NCBI RefSeq assembly: GCF_900119085.1 | Contig: NZ_FPIQ01000001.1 | Coordinates: 310,001 to 374,000 of the forward strand | Direction: 5' to 3' | Length of the DNA: 64,000 nt | Source of the DNA: Nitrosovibrio sp. Nv17 | GTDB taxonomy: Bacteria > Pseudomonadota > Gammaproteobacteria > Burkholderiales > Nitrosomonadaceae | Shown here: positions 1 to 9,386 of the stretch, in pieces | Numbering within the stretch: the first letter of the stretch is position 1 | How the letters are laid out: every line of letters begins with the position of its first letter | Position numbers and translations under genes: made by a program | Notes under the pieces: generated by a model | Told to the model about the DNA's origin: nothing | Databases searched by the model: none | The model's input: only the letters and a program-made list of their open reading frames with translations

Positions 1-1036
1 TGCCCAGCGTGCGCAGCCTGGCAAGGGCGAGATCCGCCGCGATCCCGGCCTCGTCCAGGGCCTGCCGCGCGGCCAGATAGTCCTGCATGGCGGAGATTTT
101 TTCCTCCCACAGCCGCTTTTCCCGGTCGTGGGTGATGCGCGCCAGGTCGAGCCGCTTCCGCGCGGCCAGGAACTGCGCGCGCAGTTCCGCCAGCACCTGG
201 CTTTCCATGACCGCCAGCACCTCGCCCTTCTCCACCTGCTGGCCGTGGTGGCGGTGGACGGCGGTGACGATGCCCGGCAGCCTGGGAACCACCTGCACGA
301 TCGTGTGTTCGTCGTACACGATCTCTCCCGGCAGGCTGAGCCTGGGCCTGATCGTGGCCGGCCCGGCGGTGCGGATCTCCACGCCGATGCGCCGGAGCAC
401 ATCGTCGGACAGCGTGATGCGCGCCTCGACCTGGCTGTATCCCCAGCGGAAGGATTTCTCGCCGTACTCCGCGGCGATCGCCATGTCGAAGGAATGCGGT
501 TCGTCGACCACCTGGTCTCCCAGCAGGTAGTCATTCTCGGGACTGAAGCCGAACACCTGTGCAGGGGCGCCGAGGCGGGCCAGGGTGACGGTGATGCGGG
601 CCGCGGCCGGCGGCAGCGGTTTTCCGTTTTCATATAGGTAAAGGCGCAGCTGCGGCGGCACGCCCTTCTCGAACAGGGTCACCTCCACGCCGAAGCCGTC
701 TTCCACGAACAGCTTTCCGCCCCGTGGACCCCGGGCGGGCCGGTGTTTCCCGCTTCCATCCCCGGCTTCATCCGCGTGCATGTCCTCGTCATGGCCGTGA
801 TCATGGTCGTCATGATCGTCATGCTCGTGGCCGTCGTGGCCCGCCTCATCCTCGTGGCCGCCATGGTCGCCGGAATCGTCGTGCGCCGCGTGGGAGCCGC
901 CTGCGTGTCCATGCCCGTCCCCGGATACCGGGGCCTTGTCCAGGGTCAGGATCAGCCCCCCCAGCGCCACGCCGGCGATGATGACAAGGGCGATCAGGAA
1001 GGATTGCCGCCGGCTTGCGTCCGGGGTCGTACTCAT
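1..1036 (-). CDS. CzcB/CusB-like RND efflux periplasmic adaptor (partial, C-terminus beyond window)
   Basis: Membrane fusion protein of a tripartite heavy-metal RND pump, linking the inner-membrane pump to the outer-membrane factor. About 345 residues are visible without a stop before the window edge. An N-terminal membrane anchor (about residues 12-31) is followed by a strikingly His/Asp-rich stretch (about 40-85, many HDxHD-type pairs). After that come the barrel/lipoyl segments and the start of the coiled-coil hairpin typical of CzcB. The ATG at 1036 overlaps the stop of the upstream czcC-like gene in an ATGA, so the two are translationally coupled. The His-rich tract is probably periplasmic and metal-binding, which suggests Co/Zn/Cd, Ni or Cu. 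The exact metal cannot be read from the sequence. Confidence 0.88.
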   Translation of the reverse strand, partial: MSTTPDASRRQSFLIALVIIAGVALGGLILTLDKAPVSGDGHGHAGGSHAAHDDSGDHGGHEDEAGHDGHEHDDHDDHDHGHDEDMHADEAGDGSGKHRPARGPRGGKLFVEDGFGVEVTLFEKGVPPQLRLYLYENGKPLPPAAARITVTLARLGAPAQVFGFSPENDYLLGDQVVDEPHSFDMAIAAEYGEKSFRWGYSQVEARITLSDDVLRRIGVEIRTAGPATIRPRLSLPGEIVYDEHTIVQVVPRLPGIVTAVHRHHGQQVEKGEVLAVMESQVLAELRAQFLAARKRLDLARITHDREKRLWEEKISAMQDYLAARQALDEAGIAADLALARLRTLG

Positions 1037-2457
1037 GATCCGCTCCCCGCGATACCATGCGCATCCGCTCCGTCCACGGCGAGGGCATCCGCTGCGCCGT
1101 CGGTGGGAGCGGCGATCAGCCGCTCGATCTCGTTGACGAGGCGCCTGTGGTTCGACAGCGCGCGTACGTACAGCACGCGGTGCTGGAACAGGGTGCGCTG
1201 CGCGTCCAGCACCTCCAGGAAGCCGAATTTCCCCAGCTCGTAGCCCTTGCGTGTGGCTTCGAAGGCCGCCGCCGCCTTGGGCAGGATGTCGTCGCGCAGG
1301 GCCCGGACTTCGTTCCGGGTGGCCGACCAGGCCTCATGGGCCTGCGTCAGTTCGCTCCTGAGCCGCAGCTCGGTTGCAGCCCGTTCGTCCATCGCCTTGT
1401 TCGCGCGCCGGTGGGCCGCCAGGAGATTGCCCTGGTTGCGGTCGAATATCTGCAACGGCAGGCTGATGCCGGCCACGGCGGTGGTGCCGCCGGTCTGCGA
1501 GTGGTTCAGGATGCCGGCGACGAGGGTGAGGTTGGGGATGCGCCGCGTCCGCTCCACCTCCAGCAGCGCCTGGCGCTGCTCCATGTTCTTCGCGGCGTGC
1601 AGCGCCATGGGGCTTGCCAGCACGCGCTCCACGAGCGTCTCCAGCCCCGGCAGGTCGATCCACGACTCGAGGTGGCCCACCGCCCTCTCGAATTGCGGCG
1701 CGGGGCTGCTCCACAGCAGCGCCAGGCGCTTGCGCGCGGAGGCCAGGTCGCGCTGCGCCTGCACCAGGGCAATCTCCGTGGCGGCGAGCGCCACCTCCAT
1801 CCGGGTATGCTCGATCGGCGCCACCTTGCCGGCCTCGACGCGGCGCGCCACCGCGTCCGCCACGTCGCGCGCCAGCTGCCGGTTTTCCTGGGCCAGCCGC
1901 AACTGCTCCTGGCCGGCGAGGACCTCGGTGAATCCGTCGGCCACCTGCGTCATGAGCGCCAGGCGCTTCACCTCGTAGGCCTGCACCGCCAGATCCTCGT
2001 TCAGCATCGCCGCCTTGACGCGGGCCGCGCGCTTGCCGCCGAGCTCGATCAGCTGCTGGATGCGGATCATGGTGTCCTGCTGCTCCACCTCCTTGATGGA
2101 CGTTCCGCTGGTATTCGTCCTCTGGAAGTTGCCCGCGTTCTCGGCCATGACGGACAGTTCGGGATTGGGCAGCAGCCCGGCCTGCAGCGTGAGGCCTTCC
2201 AGGGCATGCCGTTCCTTGGCGAACGCCGCCAGTTCGGGGTTGCGCAGCAGCGCCAGGCGCATGGCATCGGGAAGGAAAAGCTCGGCTTTCTCCTCGGGTG
2301 GCAGGGCGGGCGCGCCGGCCGGGTCCAACACGCCCGCCATCGTGCCGGAGAATGCCCCGCCGGCGGCCGGGTGCGCATCGGCCAGCGCCAGCGCCGCGGC
2401 GAGCAGGCAGGCCGGCAGCCGGTTTCCCGGCGGCATGAACGGAATCTCGAAACTCAT
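1033..2457 (-). CDS. CzcC-like outer-membrane efflux protein (TolC/OEP family)
   Basis: 474-residue outer-membrane channel component of the heavy-metal efflux system. It has an N-terminal signal peptide (hydrophobic, Ala/Leu-rich) and the repeated OEP helical regions. Examples are the 'LRNPELAAF' and 'GKFGFLEVLDAQRTL' segments characteristic of CzcC/TolC-like proteins. The start at 2457 is chosen because a strong GGGAGGA ribosome binding site lies just upstream and the signal peptide follows directly; a further upstream ATG at 2520 would add a 21-residue non-signal tail. It overlaps the downstream adaptor gene by four bases (ATGA). The order czcC-czcB matches known czc/cus operons. Confidence 0.88.
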   Translation of the reverse strand: MSFEIPFMPPGNRLPACLLAAALALADAHPAAGGAFSGTMAGVLDPAGAPALPPEEKAELFLPDAMRLALLRNPELAAFAKERHALEGLTLQAGLLPNPELSVMAENAGNFQRTNTSGTSIKEVEQQDTMIRIQQLIELGGKRAARVKAAMLNEDLAVQAYEVKRLALMTQVADGFTEVLAGQEQLRLAQENRQLARDVADAVARRVEAGKVAPIEHTRMEVALAATEIALVQAQRDLASARKRLALLWSSPAPQFERAVGHLESWIDLPGLETLVERVLASPMALHAAKNMEQRQALLEVERTRRIPNLTLVAGILNHSQTGGTTAVAGISLPLQIFDRNQGNLLAAHRRANKAMDERAATELRLRSELTQAHEAWSATRNEVRALRDDILPKAAAAFEATRKGYELGKFGFLEVLDAQRTLFQHRVLYVRALSNHRRLVNEIERLIAAPTDGAADALAVDGADAHGIAGSGS

Positions 2458-2603
2458 GGGAAATCCTCCCTCGCAAGCATGGGTGCGCGGCGGATCGCCG
2501 CATGGGGATGCGGTCGGCATTCCACGCGGCGGATGCGGCGCTCGTCACGGGGCGGCAGCTGCGTGCGGACGGATTCTCCGTCCAGGGCGGCGCCGCAACG
2601 GCT

Positions 2604-2978
2604 CTAGGCGCGGGCGGAAAGCCGGGGAGGGTGCAGCGGGGAATCGGGAATGGCTTCGGGGACGCTGGCGGAGACGGGCGCCACCAGTGCCTGCGCGTGC
2701 AGGGCAGGCGGCACGGCCAGGGGCGCGGTGAAGAAGAACGGCTGGTACTGTCCGGCTGCGTGGAGGCAGAGGTGGGTCGCGGCGTCCAGATGCCCTTCGT
2801 CGTTGCGCAGCGCGGAACGATGCGCCTCCAGGTGCGCCGTCGGGTCGAGCGAGAGCACGTGGTGCTCGTGATCCAGTTCGTGGGCGAACACTTCGCCGTT
2901 GAACGCCCAGCCCAGCGCGTTCGTCAGCATGCTGACGACCAGGGCGAGCATCACGAGAGGGGCATGGCGTCTGATCAT
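2604..2978 (-). CDS. CzcI-like small secreted protein of the metal efflux operon
   Basis: 124-residue protein with an N-terminal hydrophobic signal/anchor (about residues 7-25) and several His clusters (for example HELDHEHH near residue 33). No catalytic motif is visible. Its size, export signal, His content and position just ahead of czcC-czcB resemble the CzcI-type proteins that precede czc genes and are thought to influence metal induction. That link is positional inference; sequence similarity to CzcI was not tested. Its start lies about 140 bases downstream of the gene-free region that borders the Rhs island. Confidence 0.55.
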   Translation of the reverse strand: MIRRHAPLVMLALVVSMLTNALGWAFNGEVFAHELDHEHHVLSLDPTAHLEAHRSALRNDEGHLDAATHLCLHAAGQYQPFFFTAPLAVPPALHAQALVAPVSASVPEAIPDSPLHPPRLSARA

Positions 2979-3392
2979 GGCAACTGGATTGTATACCCGA
3001 TCACGGCTGTTTTGTCACCTTGTTTCTTCTCATGAAGATGGGTTCCGCCGGCGGGCCCAGGCGGGGTCGCCGGCTTTCGGGATAAATAACGCTTGACATT
3101 TGCCCTCTCCATGCATTAGCCTCATCCTTGAATCACGCATGAGTTTCGCCTCCCGCCGTCGCCGGGGGGCATGCTGCGGCAGCACCGCAATACCGTTCCT
3201 CGCCCGGCAGTACGGCTTCGGCTTGTCGCCAGGCGTCCCGCCAGCCTCCCGCTCCCCGGAGCGGGTATGCCAGCCCCGTAGCGCATACGCGCATGCCTCC
3301 CGGCGCCCGGGCGACTTCGCGGTTGGCCGCACATTGTCCCGCCGCTGCTCCTCACCGCTCCAGGAAGACACGCACCCGAACCGGAGCCTGCC
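2979..3392. other. Gene-free region between metal operon and Rhs gene
   Basis: 414 bases without a convincing gene. It should hold the promoter of the minus-strand metal operon and that of the plus-strand Rhs/SpvB gene. A perfect -35-like TTGACA lies at 3093-3098 on the plus strand, but no good -10 follows at 17 bases. The long reading frames crossing it have no recognisable content. Confidence 0.4.
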
Positions 3393-6300
3393 ATGCCCGC
3401 CCTGCCGCCGCACGTTCGCCCGTCTCTCGCCGCCCTGGCCCTGCTCGCCGCCGTTCTCCCGCGCGTCCACGCGGCGGTCGGCACCCTCGACGGCACGTTC
3501 GCCGTCTCCGCCAACGGCGGGGCCACCTACGCCATCCCCATCGCCGTGCCGCCCGGCACCGCGGGCCTCGCGCCCGAACTCGCCCTCGCCTACGACAGCC
3601 ATGCGGGCAACGGCCACCTCGGCGTGGGCTGGTCGCTCTCGGGCCAGTCCGCCATCACCCGCTGCGGCAGGACCATCGTCCAGGACGGCGTGCAGGGCGG
3701 CGTGCGCCTGGACGCGCGCGACCGCTTCTGCCTCGACGGCCAGCGCCTCGTCGCCATCACGGGCGGCTACGGCGAGCCCGGCACCGAATACCGCACCGAG
3801 ATCGACACCTTCGCCCGGATCGTCTCCCACGGCGGCAGCGCGGGCGACCCCGGCCACTTCAAGGTCTGGACCAAGGCGGGGCGGATCCTCGAATACGGCA
3901 ACACCGCCGACTCGCGCGTCGAGGCCCAGGGCAAGGCCATCGCGCGCTCTTGGGCGCTCAACAGGACCAGCGACACCACCGGCAACTACATCGCCTACAC
4001 CTACACCGAGGACGCCGCCAACGGCGAGCACTACCTCCAGCGCATCGACTACACCGGCAACGCGTCCATCCCCGCCAGCCCCTACAACGCGGTGGAACTC
4101 ATCCACGAAGCCCGGCCCGATCTCGACACGGGCTACGTCAACGGCTCGCATTACCAGACCGGCAAGCGCCTCAAGGCCATCCGTGGCCACCGTCACCAAC
4201 GCCCTGGGGCAGGCCACCGCCTACGAATACGATCCCTTCGGCAACCTGCTCGGCACCACCGACCCGGCGGGCAACCGCATCGTCAACGCCTACGACATCC
4301 GCGGGCGCAAGACGCAGACCATTGATCCCGACATGGGCACCTGGGTCTACGAGCACGACCGACGCGCGCAGCCAGGTCACCTCCCTGGCCTACGACAAGC
4401 TGGGCCGGCTGGTGCAGCGCACCGAGCCGGGGCTTGCCAGCACCTGGGTGTGGGACACCTCCCCCACCGCCGGCAAGGGGCGGCTGCACACTGCCGCCAC
4501 GGGCGGCGGCTACCTGCGCACCCACCTCTACGACCAGAAGGGGCGGCCCTTCACCACCGTCGTGGCCGTCGACGGCATCGAGATGGGGCAGATGACCGAG
4601 TACGACGCCGCCGGGCGCATCCAGGCGCAGTACTTCACCACCGGCCAGGGCACGCGGCACGCCTACACCGCCACCGGCTACGCCCACGAGCTGCGCGACA
4701 CGGCGACCAACGCCCTGTACTGGCAGGCGCTGGACGTGGACGCCGAGGGCCACGTCACCCGCGAGGCGTACGGCAACGGCGTCACCACCACGCGCGCCTA
4801 CCTGCCCCAGAACGGCAGGCTGGTCACGCAGGATGCGCGCAATGCGCTGAACCAGCCGGTGCAGTACAACTTCTACGGCTACGACCTGGCGGGCAACGTG
4901 ACCCTGCGCTGGGACGAGGGCGGCGGCAGCGGTAGCGGCGACGTGCTGGCCTACGACGCCCTGCACCGCCTCACGCGCGTCGAGAACGATACCAACGGCG
5001 TGCAGACGCTCACTGAGGTGGCCTACGACGTGCTGGGCAACATCGCCGCCAAGGACGGGGTGGGCGCCTACCTCTACGGCGGAAACCCGGGCTGCGCCCC
5101 CGGCAGCGGCGCCGGGCCGCACGCGGTGTGCCGTGCGGGCAGCGAAGCCTACGCCTACGACGCCAACGGCAACCTCACCAGCGGAGGCGGGCGCACCATA
5201 GGCTGGACCGCCTGGAACATGCCCGCGTCGATCACCCAGGCGGGCCAGGCCACCACCTGGAGCTACGACCCCGAGCACCGGCGGGTGAAGATGACTGCAC
5301 CCGACCGCACCACCTGGTACTTCAACCCCGGCATCCACCAGGGTGGCCACTACCAGCGCACCCGCTACGCCGGCGGCGCCGTCGAGCACCGCCACACCCT
5401 CTACGGCGGGGGCCATCCCATCGGCGAGGTGATCACCTTCGACAGCGCAGCACCCCCCAGCGTGCGCTACTTCCACGGCGACCGCCAGGGCAGCGTCATG
5501 GCGGTGACCACCGGCAGCGCCAGCCTGCTCTCCAAGTACCGCTACGACCCCTGGGGCAGGCGCAGCATCGTCACCGGGGCGGCCAGCGGCCTCCTCGCCA
5601 CCCGGCAGGGGCACACCGGGCACGAGATGCTGGAGATCGGGCTCACCCACATGAACGCGCGCCTCTACGATCCGGTGCTGGCGCGCTTCATCTCCGCCGA
5701 CCCCCTGGTGCAGGCGCCGCACGACCTGCAGAGCCTCAACCGCTACGGCTACGTGTTCAACAACCCCCTGGCCTATACCGATCCGTCGGGGTATCAATCC
5801 AATCTGAACGAGATCAAGATAACCGAAAGCAGATGGATCAACCCTCTCGTGACCGTCAATCCCCTGCTCGGTGACACCCTGGCTGGCGGGCTATCCGGTG
5901 GGATGGGCGGCCCTGCCTTTTCATTCCAGGCCTTTGCCCAGAGAATGGACAATGTTTCGCCGGCGGTACAATCCGCCGACGCAGCATCGGAGGAGCCCGT
6001 GGTCCTGCCGACCATCAATGTGGTGGAGACACCGGAATTCGATGCAGGCAAGGCCGCCGATCTGTTGGGTGCCTTCACGCTGCTCGGCTACCCCCTCGAG
6101 GTGTATGGCGCCCTGTACGGAGAGACATTCTTCGGGAGGGAGCAGCTCACTCCCTGGGAACGGCTGCTGGGTATAATCCCATTCGCAGGCTCCATTCGGA
6201 AAGTCGGTGGGGCGGCGGTGGGGGCGGTGAAGGCAGGAGCGACAGTATTTAAGTCGGGACACTATGCTGATCGATTGGGAGCAAAAGGAGTGGATGTTGC

Positions 6301-6472
6301 TCGTGCGGAAAAAGCGATTGCTGAAAGGATAGATACTATCCATTCAAATGTAGCTGTTGAGGCACCGTTCCGCGGTCGATTTATGATGGATGATGTCATG
6401 CTTGAGTACCGAGCATTCAAGCTTCCCAACGGATCGATAGAGGTTGGAACAATCGTCAAGGTGACACCATGA
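3393..6472 (+). pseudogene. SpvB/Rhs-family polymorphic toxin, internally deleted and frame-shifted
   Basis: Starts with a signal peptide (MPALPPHVRPSLAALALLAA) and an SpvB-type N-terminal domain (GTLDGTFAVSANGGATYAIP) in one frame from 3393. At about 4183, just after 'GKRLKAIR', the sense frame switches to YD repeats (ATVTNALGQATAYEYD). At about 4365, after 'TWVYEHD', it switches again and stays open to 6472. The first junction also lacks the large middle region expected of this family, so it is a deletion; the second looks like a short indel. The rest contains many YD repeats, the Rhs-associated core ending near 'YTDPSG' (about 5790), a pre-toxin region (GETFFGREQLTPWERLLG) and a distinct C-terminal tip. 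The tip end overlaps the next gene by ATGA. It is not expected to make a full-length protein unless frameshifts are bypassed. Confidence 0.85.
6235..6472 (+). other. Variable C-terminal toxin tip of the main Rhs gene
   Basis: The roughly 75 residues after the pre-toxin region (from 'GATVFKSGHYADRLGAKG') differ from the other Rhs tips in the island and are AT-richer than the core. I do not recognise the toxin family with certainty. A compact alpha/beta tip with conserved-looking His (SGHYADR) and a terminal 'GSIEVGTIVKVTP' strand would fit a small BECR-type ribonuclease, but that is speculation. The following gene overlaps by four bases, the usual toxin/immunity arrangement. Confidence 0.5.
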
Positions 6473-6813
6473 CTCGGCCTTTAACGGAGACCGAGAGGAT
6501 GGTTGTCTCTCGCATGTGTGAGGGCTTGGTAGATTCCAAGCGGGCTCAGATCATGGCTGACTTGGCGCAAGCAACAGCATTACCTATGAATGATGACGAC
6601 ACAATTATTCGTTTTGAAATACCTGGATATCAACATCCGCCGAAATCAGGTGGACGAGTGATAGCTGATAGCAGGGCAAAAGATCAGGATGGAGCCTATC
6701 TCGATGTAATTTTATTTACTGACGAAAATGATCGCTTGTACGAACTGGAGATTGTGCGCTTCGAAGAAGGCAAGGTAATTGGGCCTGATTGGAATACGCT
6801 CACGTTCTACTGA
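6469..6813 (+). CDS. Probable immunity protein for the Rhs tip (DUF6984-like)
   Basis: 114-residue soluble acidic protein beginning MTRPLTETERMVVSRM. Its N-terminal 'RPLTE.E' motif and length resemble the DUF6984 family; I cannot confirm this without a profile search. It overlaps the Rhs tip stop by four bases (ATGA) and shares its lower GC content. Position, size and coupling make it the likely cognate immunity protein for the tip ending at 6472. No signal peptide is present, so the toxin target would be cytoplasmic. Confidence 0.7.
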   Translation: MTRPLTETERMVVSRMCEGLVDSKRAQIMADLAQATALPMNDDDTIIRFEIPGYQHPPKSGGRVIADSRAKDQDGAYLDVILFTDENDRLYELEIVRFEEGKVIGPDWNTLTFY

Positions 6814-7094
6814 TCCTGAAGGCTCTGTCTTGACCGGCTTCTAGTCTAAACGTCATAGCAATTCCTAGCGGTAATTCGTGAATGGATGGAGACTGGCATC
6901 TGGGCAACTTCGACCGAATTATAGAGCCCTTGTTGAGCAAGCTCGATCCAGAATCTGTGGCAGGACATATGAGGGACAGTGGTTGGCAAGATTCTTGATC
7001 TTAAGAATTTTGCAGTGAGAGAGCAATCATTGATGGATCGCTTAACCTTCAACGATGCTGGAAAGTTTCGGCAATACCGGGTTCATCAATCTGA
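6814..7094 (+). other. Degenerate AT-rich segment between toxin modules
   Basis: No intact gene. A 38-codon frame (6882-6998) and a partly overlapping frame from 6979 ('LKNFAVREQSLMDRLTF') look like pieces of a broken small protein, perhaps an immunity or toxin fragment lost during module exchange. Neither piece is recognisable. Confidence 0.35.
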
Positions 7095-7358
7095 TTTGGG
7101 GTCTACCACGCGGGCGTGGTCTATCTCGATCCCGACGGTGATCCTGTCTCGATGGGTTTCTTTCCGGACGGCGTTCGTCCCGACCTTCGATTTGACAACG
7201 ATCATATAAAGGGATTCCTTTTTAGCGAACCCTTCCAGGGGCCGTCCGATCTGGGCAATTATCTGAGATCCATGGAAGGGTTCGAAGCCGGCGACTATAC
7301 CTTCTGGCACAACAACTGCCAGGCGTACTGCGCCGCGATACCCCGCCTGGGTCCGTAG
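7095..7358 (+). pseudogene. Relic of a permuted papain-like (NlpC/P60-LRAT type) toxin tip
   Basis: An open stretch of about 87 codons begins right after an in-frame stop at 7092-7094 and has no proper start. It reads 'GVYHAGVVYLDPDGDPV', later 'GDYTFWHNNCQAYCAAI', then stops. A His near the start and an N-N-C-Q motif about 65 residues later is the layout of circularly permuted NlpC/P60 (LRAT-like) cysteine peptidases/amidases, which are known as polymorphic toxin tips. It is probably the C-terminal end of a lost Rhs variant. Only 13 bases separate it from the lipoprotein gene at 7372. Confidence 0.5.
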
Positions 7359-7371
7359 GGAGGGATGAATC

Positions 7372-8250
7372 ATGAGACACTGGATGGTCGTGATATGCCT
7401 GCTGTGCCTGATTCCGGGCTGCGGCGCACAGGAGAAGATACCCATGCAGGGCACCCTGATCTACGAGCGCGGCAACAAGCTCCACGCCTTCGATTTGGCC
7501 ATTCGTACATCGAGGCCGTTGATCGACTGGTTCTATCACCATGGAAGTCCCTCGCTGGCCGGTGTGGATGGAGAGCAAGTGTTGGTCGATACGGCAGGAG
7601 ACTACCGTATTCACATGCTCAATCTCAGAACCTTGAAGACCACGGATTTGCGGGAGGGAAAGAATCCCCTCTACATGCCCAGGCACCGCAAATTCTTCTT
7701 CAAGGACGGAGACCGGAAAATCGGACTTCGGCTCTTCCTAGCCGACCTCGGCCATCCGGAAGCGGAGGTGAGGGAGATCGCGCCGGATGAAGGAGAATTT
7801 TCGTCCATGGCACCGCTCGTGCGCATCTCGGATGACGAGGTGGTCTTCAAGATCCGGGGCGATGGCGGCACGACCCCACCCTATCGCTATAACCTCGTCA
7901 CCGGTGCCCTGGAGCAGTTGCCGGCAGTGGTATTCGGCAAATACCTTCCCTACGCCTGGCGCAGCGCGAGCAGCCAGTTGATCTGCTCGACATACGAAGG
8001 GGAAGAGCACTATCTCGTCAGCCTGGACGGCAGCCGGGTTGAGCCGATGGATTTCTTGTATCTCCTTCCATTGGCCTATAGCGAGAAGCAGGACATCCTG
8101 ATCGTGAACATACCCACGATGGGCTGGATGAATGGCACCTTCATGTTGGAGCGCTACGACCTCTGGGCCTATTCTTTCAAGACGGGGCGTCGCGAGCGGC
8201 TGGCAAAGGGCATTGCCCCGGGGGTGGGCGGCCTCGTGTGGCTGGAATAA
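7372..8250 (+). CDS. Lipoprotein of unknown function, copy 1 of a tandem pair (possible periplasmic immunity protein)
   Basis: 292 residues with a lipoprotein signal (MRHWMVVICLLCLIPGCG, Cys17). The mature part is rich in short beta-strand repeats (for example 'LIYERGNKLHAFDLA', 'RLFLADLGHPEAE', 'YRYNLVTGALEQLP', 'YYLVSLDGSRVEP' in the paralogue), suggesting a beta-propeller-like fold similar in style to TolB-type WD/Kelch repeats. It is closely related to the next gene. It starts 13 bases after the papain-like toxin relic. An exported immunity protein against a cell-wall-acting toxin is an attractive but unproved role. Confidence 0.7.
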   Translation: MRHWMVVICLLCLIPGCGAQEKIPMQGTLIYERGNKLHAFDLAIRTSRPLIDWFYHHGSPSLAGVDGEQVLVDTAGDYRIHMLNLRTLKTTDLREGKNPLYMPRHRKFFFKDGDRKIGLRLFLADLGHPEAEVREIAPDEGEFSSMAPLVRISDDEVVFKIRGDGGTTPPYRYNLVTGALEQLPAVVFGKYLPYAWRSASSQLICSTYEGEEHYLVSLDGSRVEPMDFLYLLPLAYSEKQDILIVNIPTMGWMNGTFMLERYDLWAYSFKTGRRERLAKGIAPGVGGLVWLE

Positions 8251-8299
8251 TGGTGGTCTCTTTTCCATGTTGGCGGAGATGTCCTGGCCGGTGGAAGCC

Positions 8300-9193
8300 A
8301 TGAGGGCCTGGCCCGTCTTCCTGTCCTTGCTGGCGCTGCTGTGCCTGATTCCGGGCTGCGGCGCACAGGAGAAGATATCCATGCAGGGCACCCTGATCTA
8401 CGAGCGCGGCAACAAGCTCCATGCCTTCGATCTGGCCACCCGTATCCCGAAACCGCTGGTCGACTGGCCGAAGCTCCGGTCCTTCCTCGAGGTGGTGGAC
8501 AACGACACCCTCCTGATAGGGTCGGAGGGGCTTGCCGAACCAAGCAGGCTTGCCCTCCTCACACTTTCCTCCCTGGAGGTCAAGGATCTTCGCAGGGGAA
8601 CCGAACCCCTGTACATGCCCAGGCACCGCAAATTCTTCTTCATTCAAGGCAGCCGCGAAACCGGCCCCCGACTCTTCCTGGCCGACCTCGACCATCCGGA
8701 AGCGGAGGCGAGGGAGATCGCGCCGGATGAAGGAGTAATTTCGTCGGACCCGATCGTGCGCGTCTCGGACGACGAGATCGTCTTCAGGAAATATCAGGGA
8801 GAAGAGGACATCCCCCTCTATCGCTACAACCTCGTCACCGAGCACCTGGAGCGGTTGCCGGAATGGACGTTCGGCAAGTGCATCCCGTGCGCCTGGCGCA
8901 GCGCGAGCAGCCAGCTGATCTGCGAGACCTACGGAAATAATGGGTACTACCTCGTCAGCCTGGACGGCAGCCGGGTCGAGCCGATCGATCTGCCGAAAGG
9001 GTATCTCCTGCTACTGGCCTACAGCGAGAAGCAGGACGTTCTGCTGATGAACAAGCCCACGATGGGCTGGCTGGACGGCACCTTCATGTTGGAGCGCTAC
9101 GACCTCTGGGCCTATTCCTTCAAGACCAAACGCAGGGAGCGCGTGGCCGAGGGCATTGCCCCGGGGGTGGGCGGCCTCGTGTGGCTGGAATAA
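8300..9193 (+). CDS. Lipoprotein of unknown function, copy 2 of the tandem pair
   Basis: 297-residue paralogue of the preceding gene. The lipoprotein signal is MRAWPVFLSLLALLCLIPGC (Cys20) and the same strand-repeat pattern follows along the whole length. The start at 8300 is preferred over upstream in-frame starts because it places the lipobox correctly. Stretches such as the 3 prime ends (GIAPGVGGLVWLE) are identical between copies, while the middle third diverges, indicating recent duplication with diversification. About 89 bases covering the gene end and spacer (8215-8304) are repeated at 9158-9246. Confidence 0.7.
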   Translation: MRAWPVFLSLLALLCLIPGCGAQEKISMQGTLIYERGNKLHAFDLATRIPKPLVDWPKLRSFLEVVDNDTLLIGSEGLAEPSRLALLTLSSLEVKDLRRGTEPLYMPRHRKFFFIQGSRETGPRLFLADLDHPEAEAREIAPDEGVISSDPIVRVSDDEIVFRKYQGEEDIPLYRYNLVTEHLERLPEWTFGKCIPCAWRSASSQLICETYGNNGYYLVSLDGSRVEPIDLPKGYLLLLAYSEKQDVLLMNKPTMGWLDGTFMLERYDLWAYSFKTKRRERVAEGIAPGVGGLVWLE

Positions 9194-9320
9194 TGGTGGT
9201 CTCTTCTCCATGTTGGCGGAGATGTCCTGGCCGGTGGAAGTCATGAGTATCTGTCTGAGAGGACATCCCTCTCTACCGCTACAATCTCGTCACCGAGCAC
9301 TGGAGCGGCTGCCGGCAGAG
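9158..9320 (+). repeat. Direct repeat and relic of a third lipoprotein copy
   Basis: 9158-9246 repeats 8215-8304 almost exactly (end of lipoprotein gene plus spacer up to the next start codon). It then jumps at about 9259 to a short segment (to about 9316) matching the interior of copy 2 near 8812-8870. This is what remains after a third copy suffered a large internal deletion. Confidence 0.75.
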
Positions 9321-9386
9321 GCATCCTATAGGTGTATTCCCCGCGCCCTTTACCCGCCATCCTCCGTAGGTTATGATCATCCCGTT

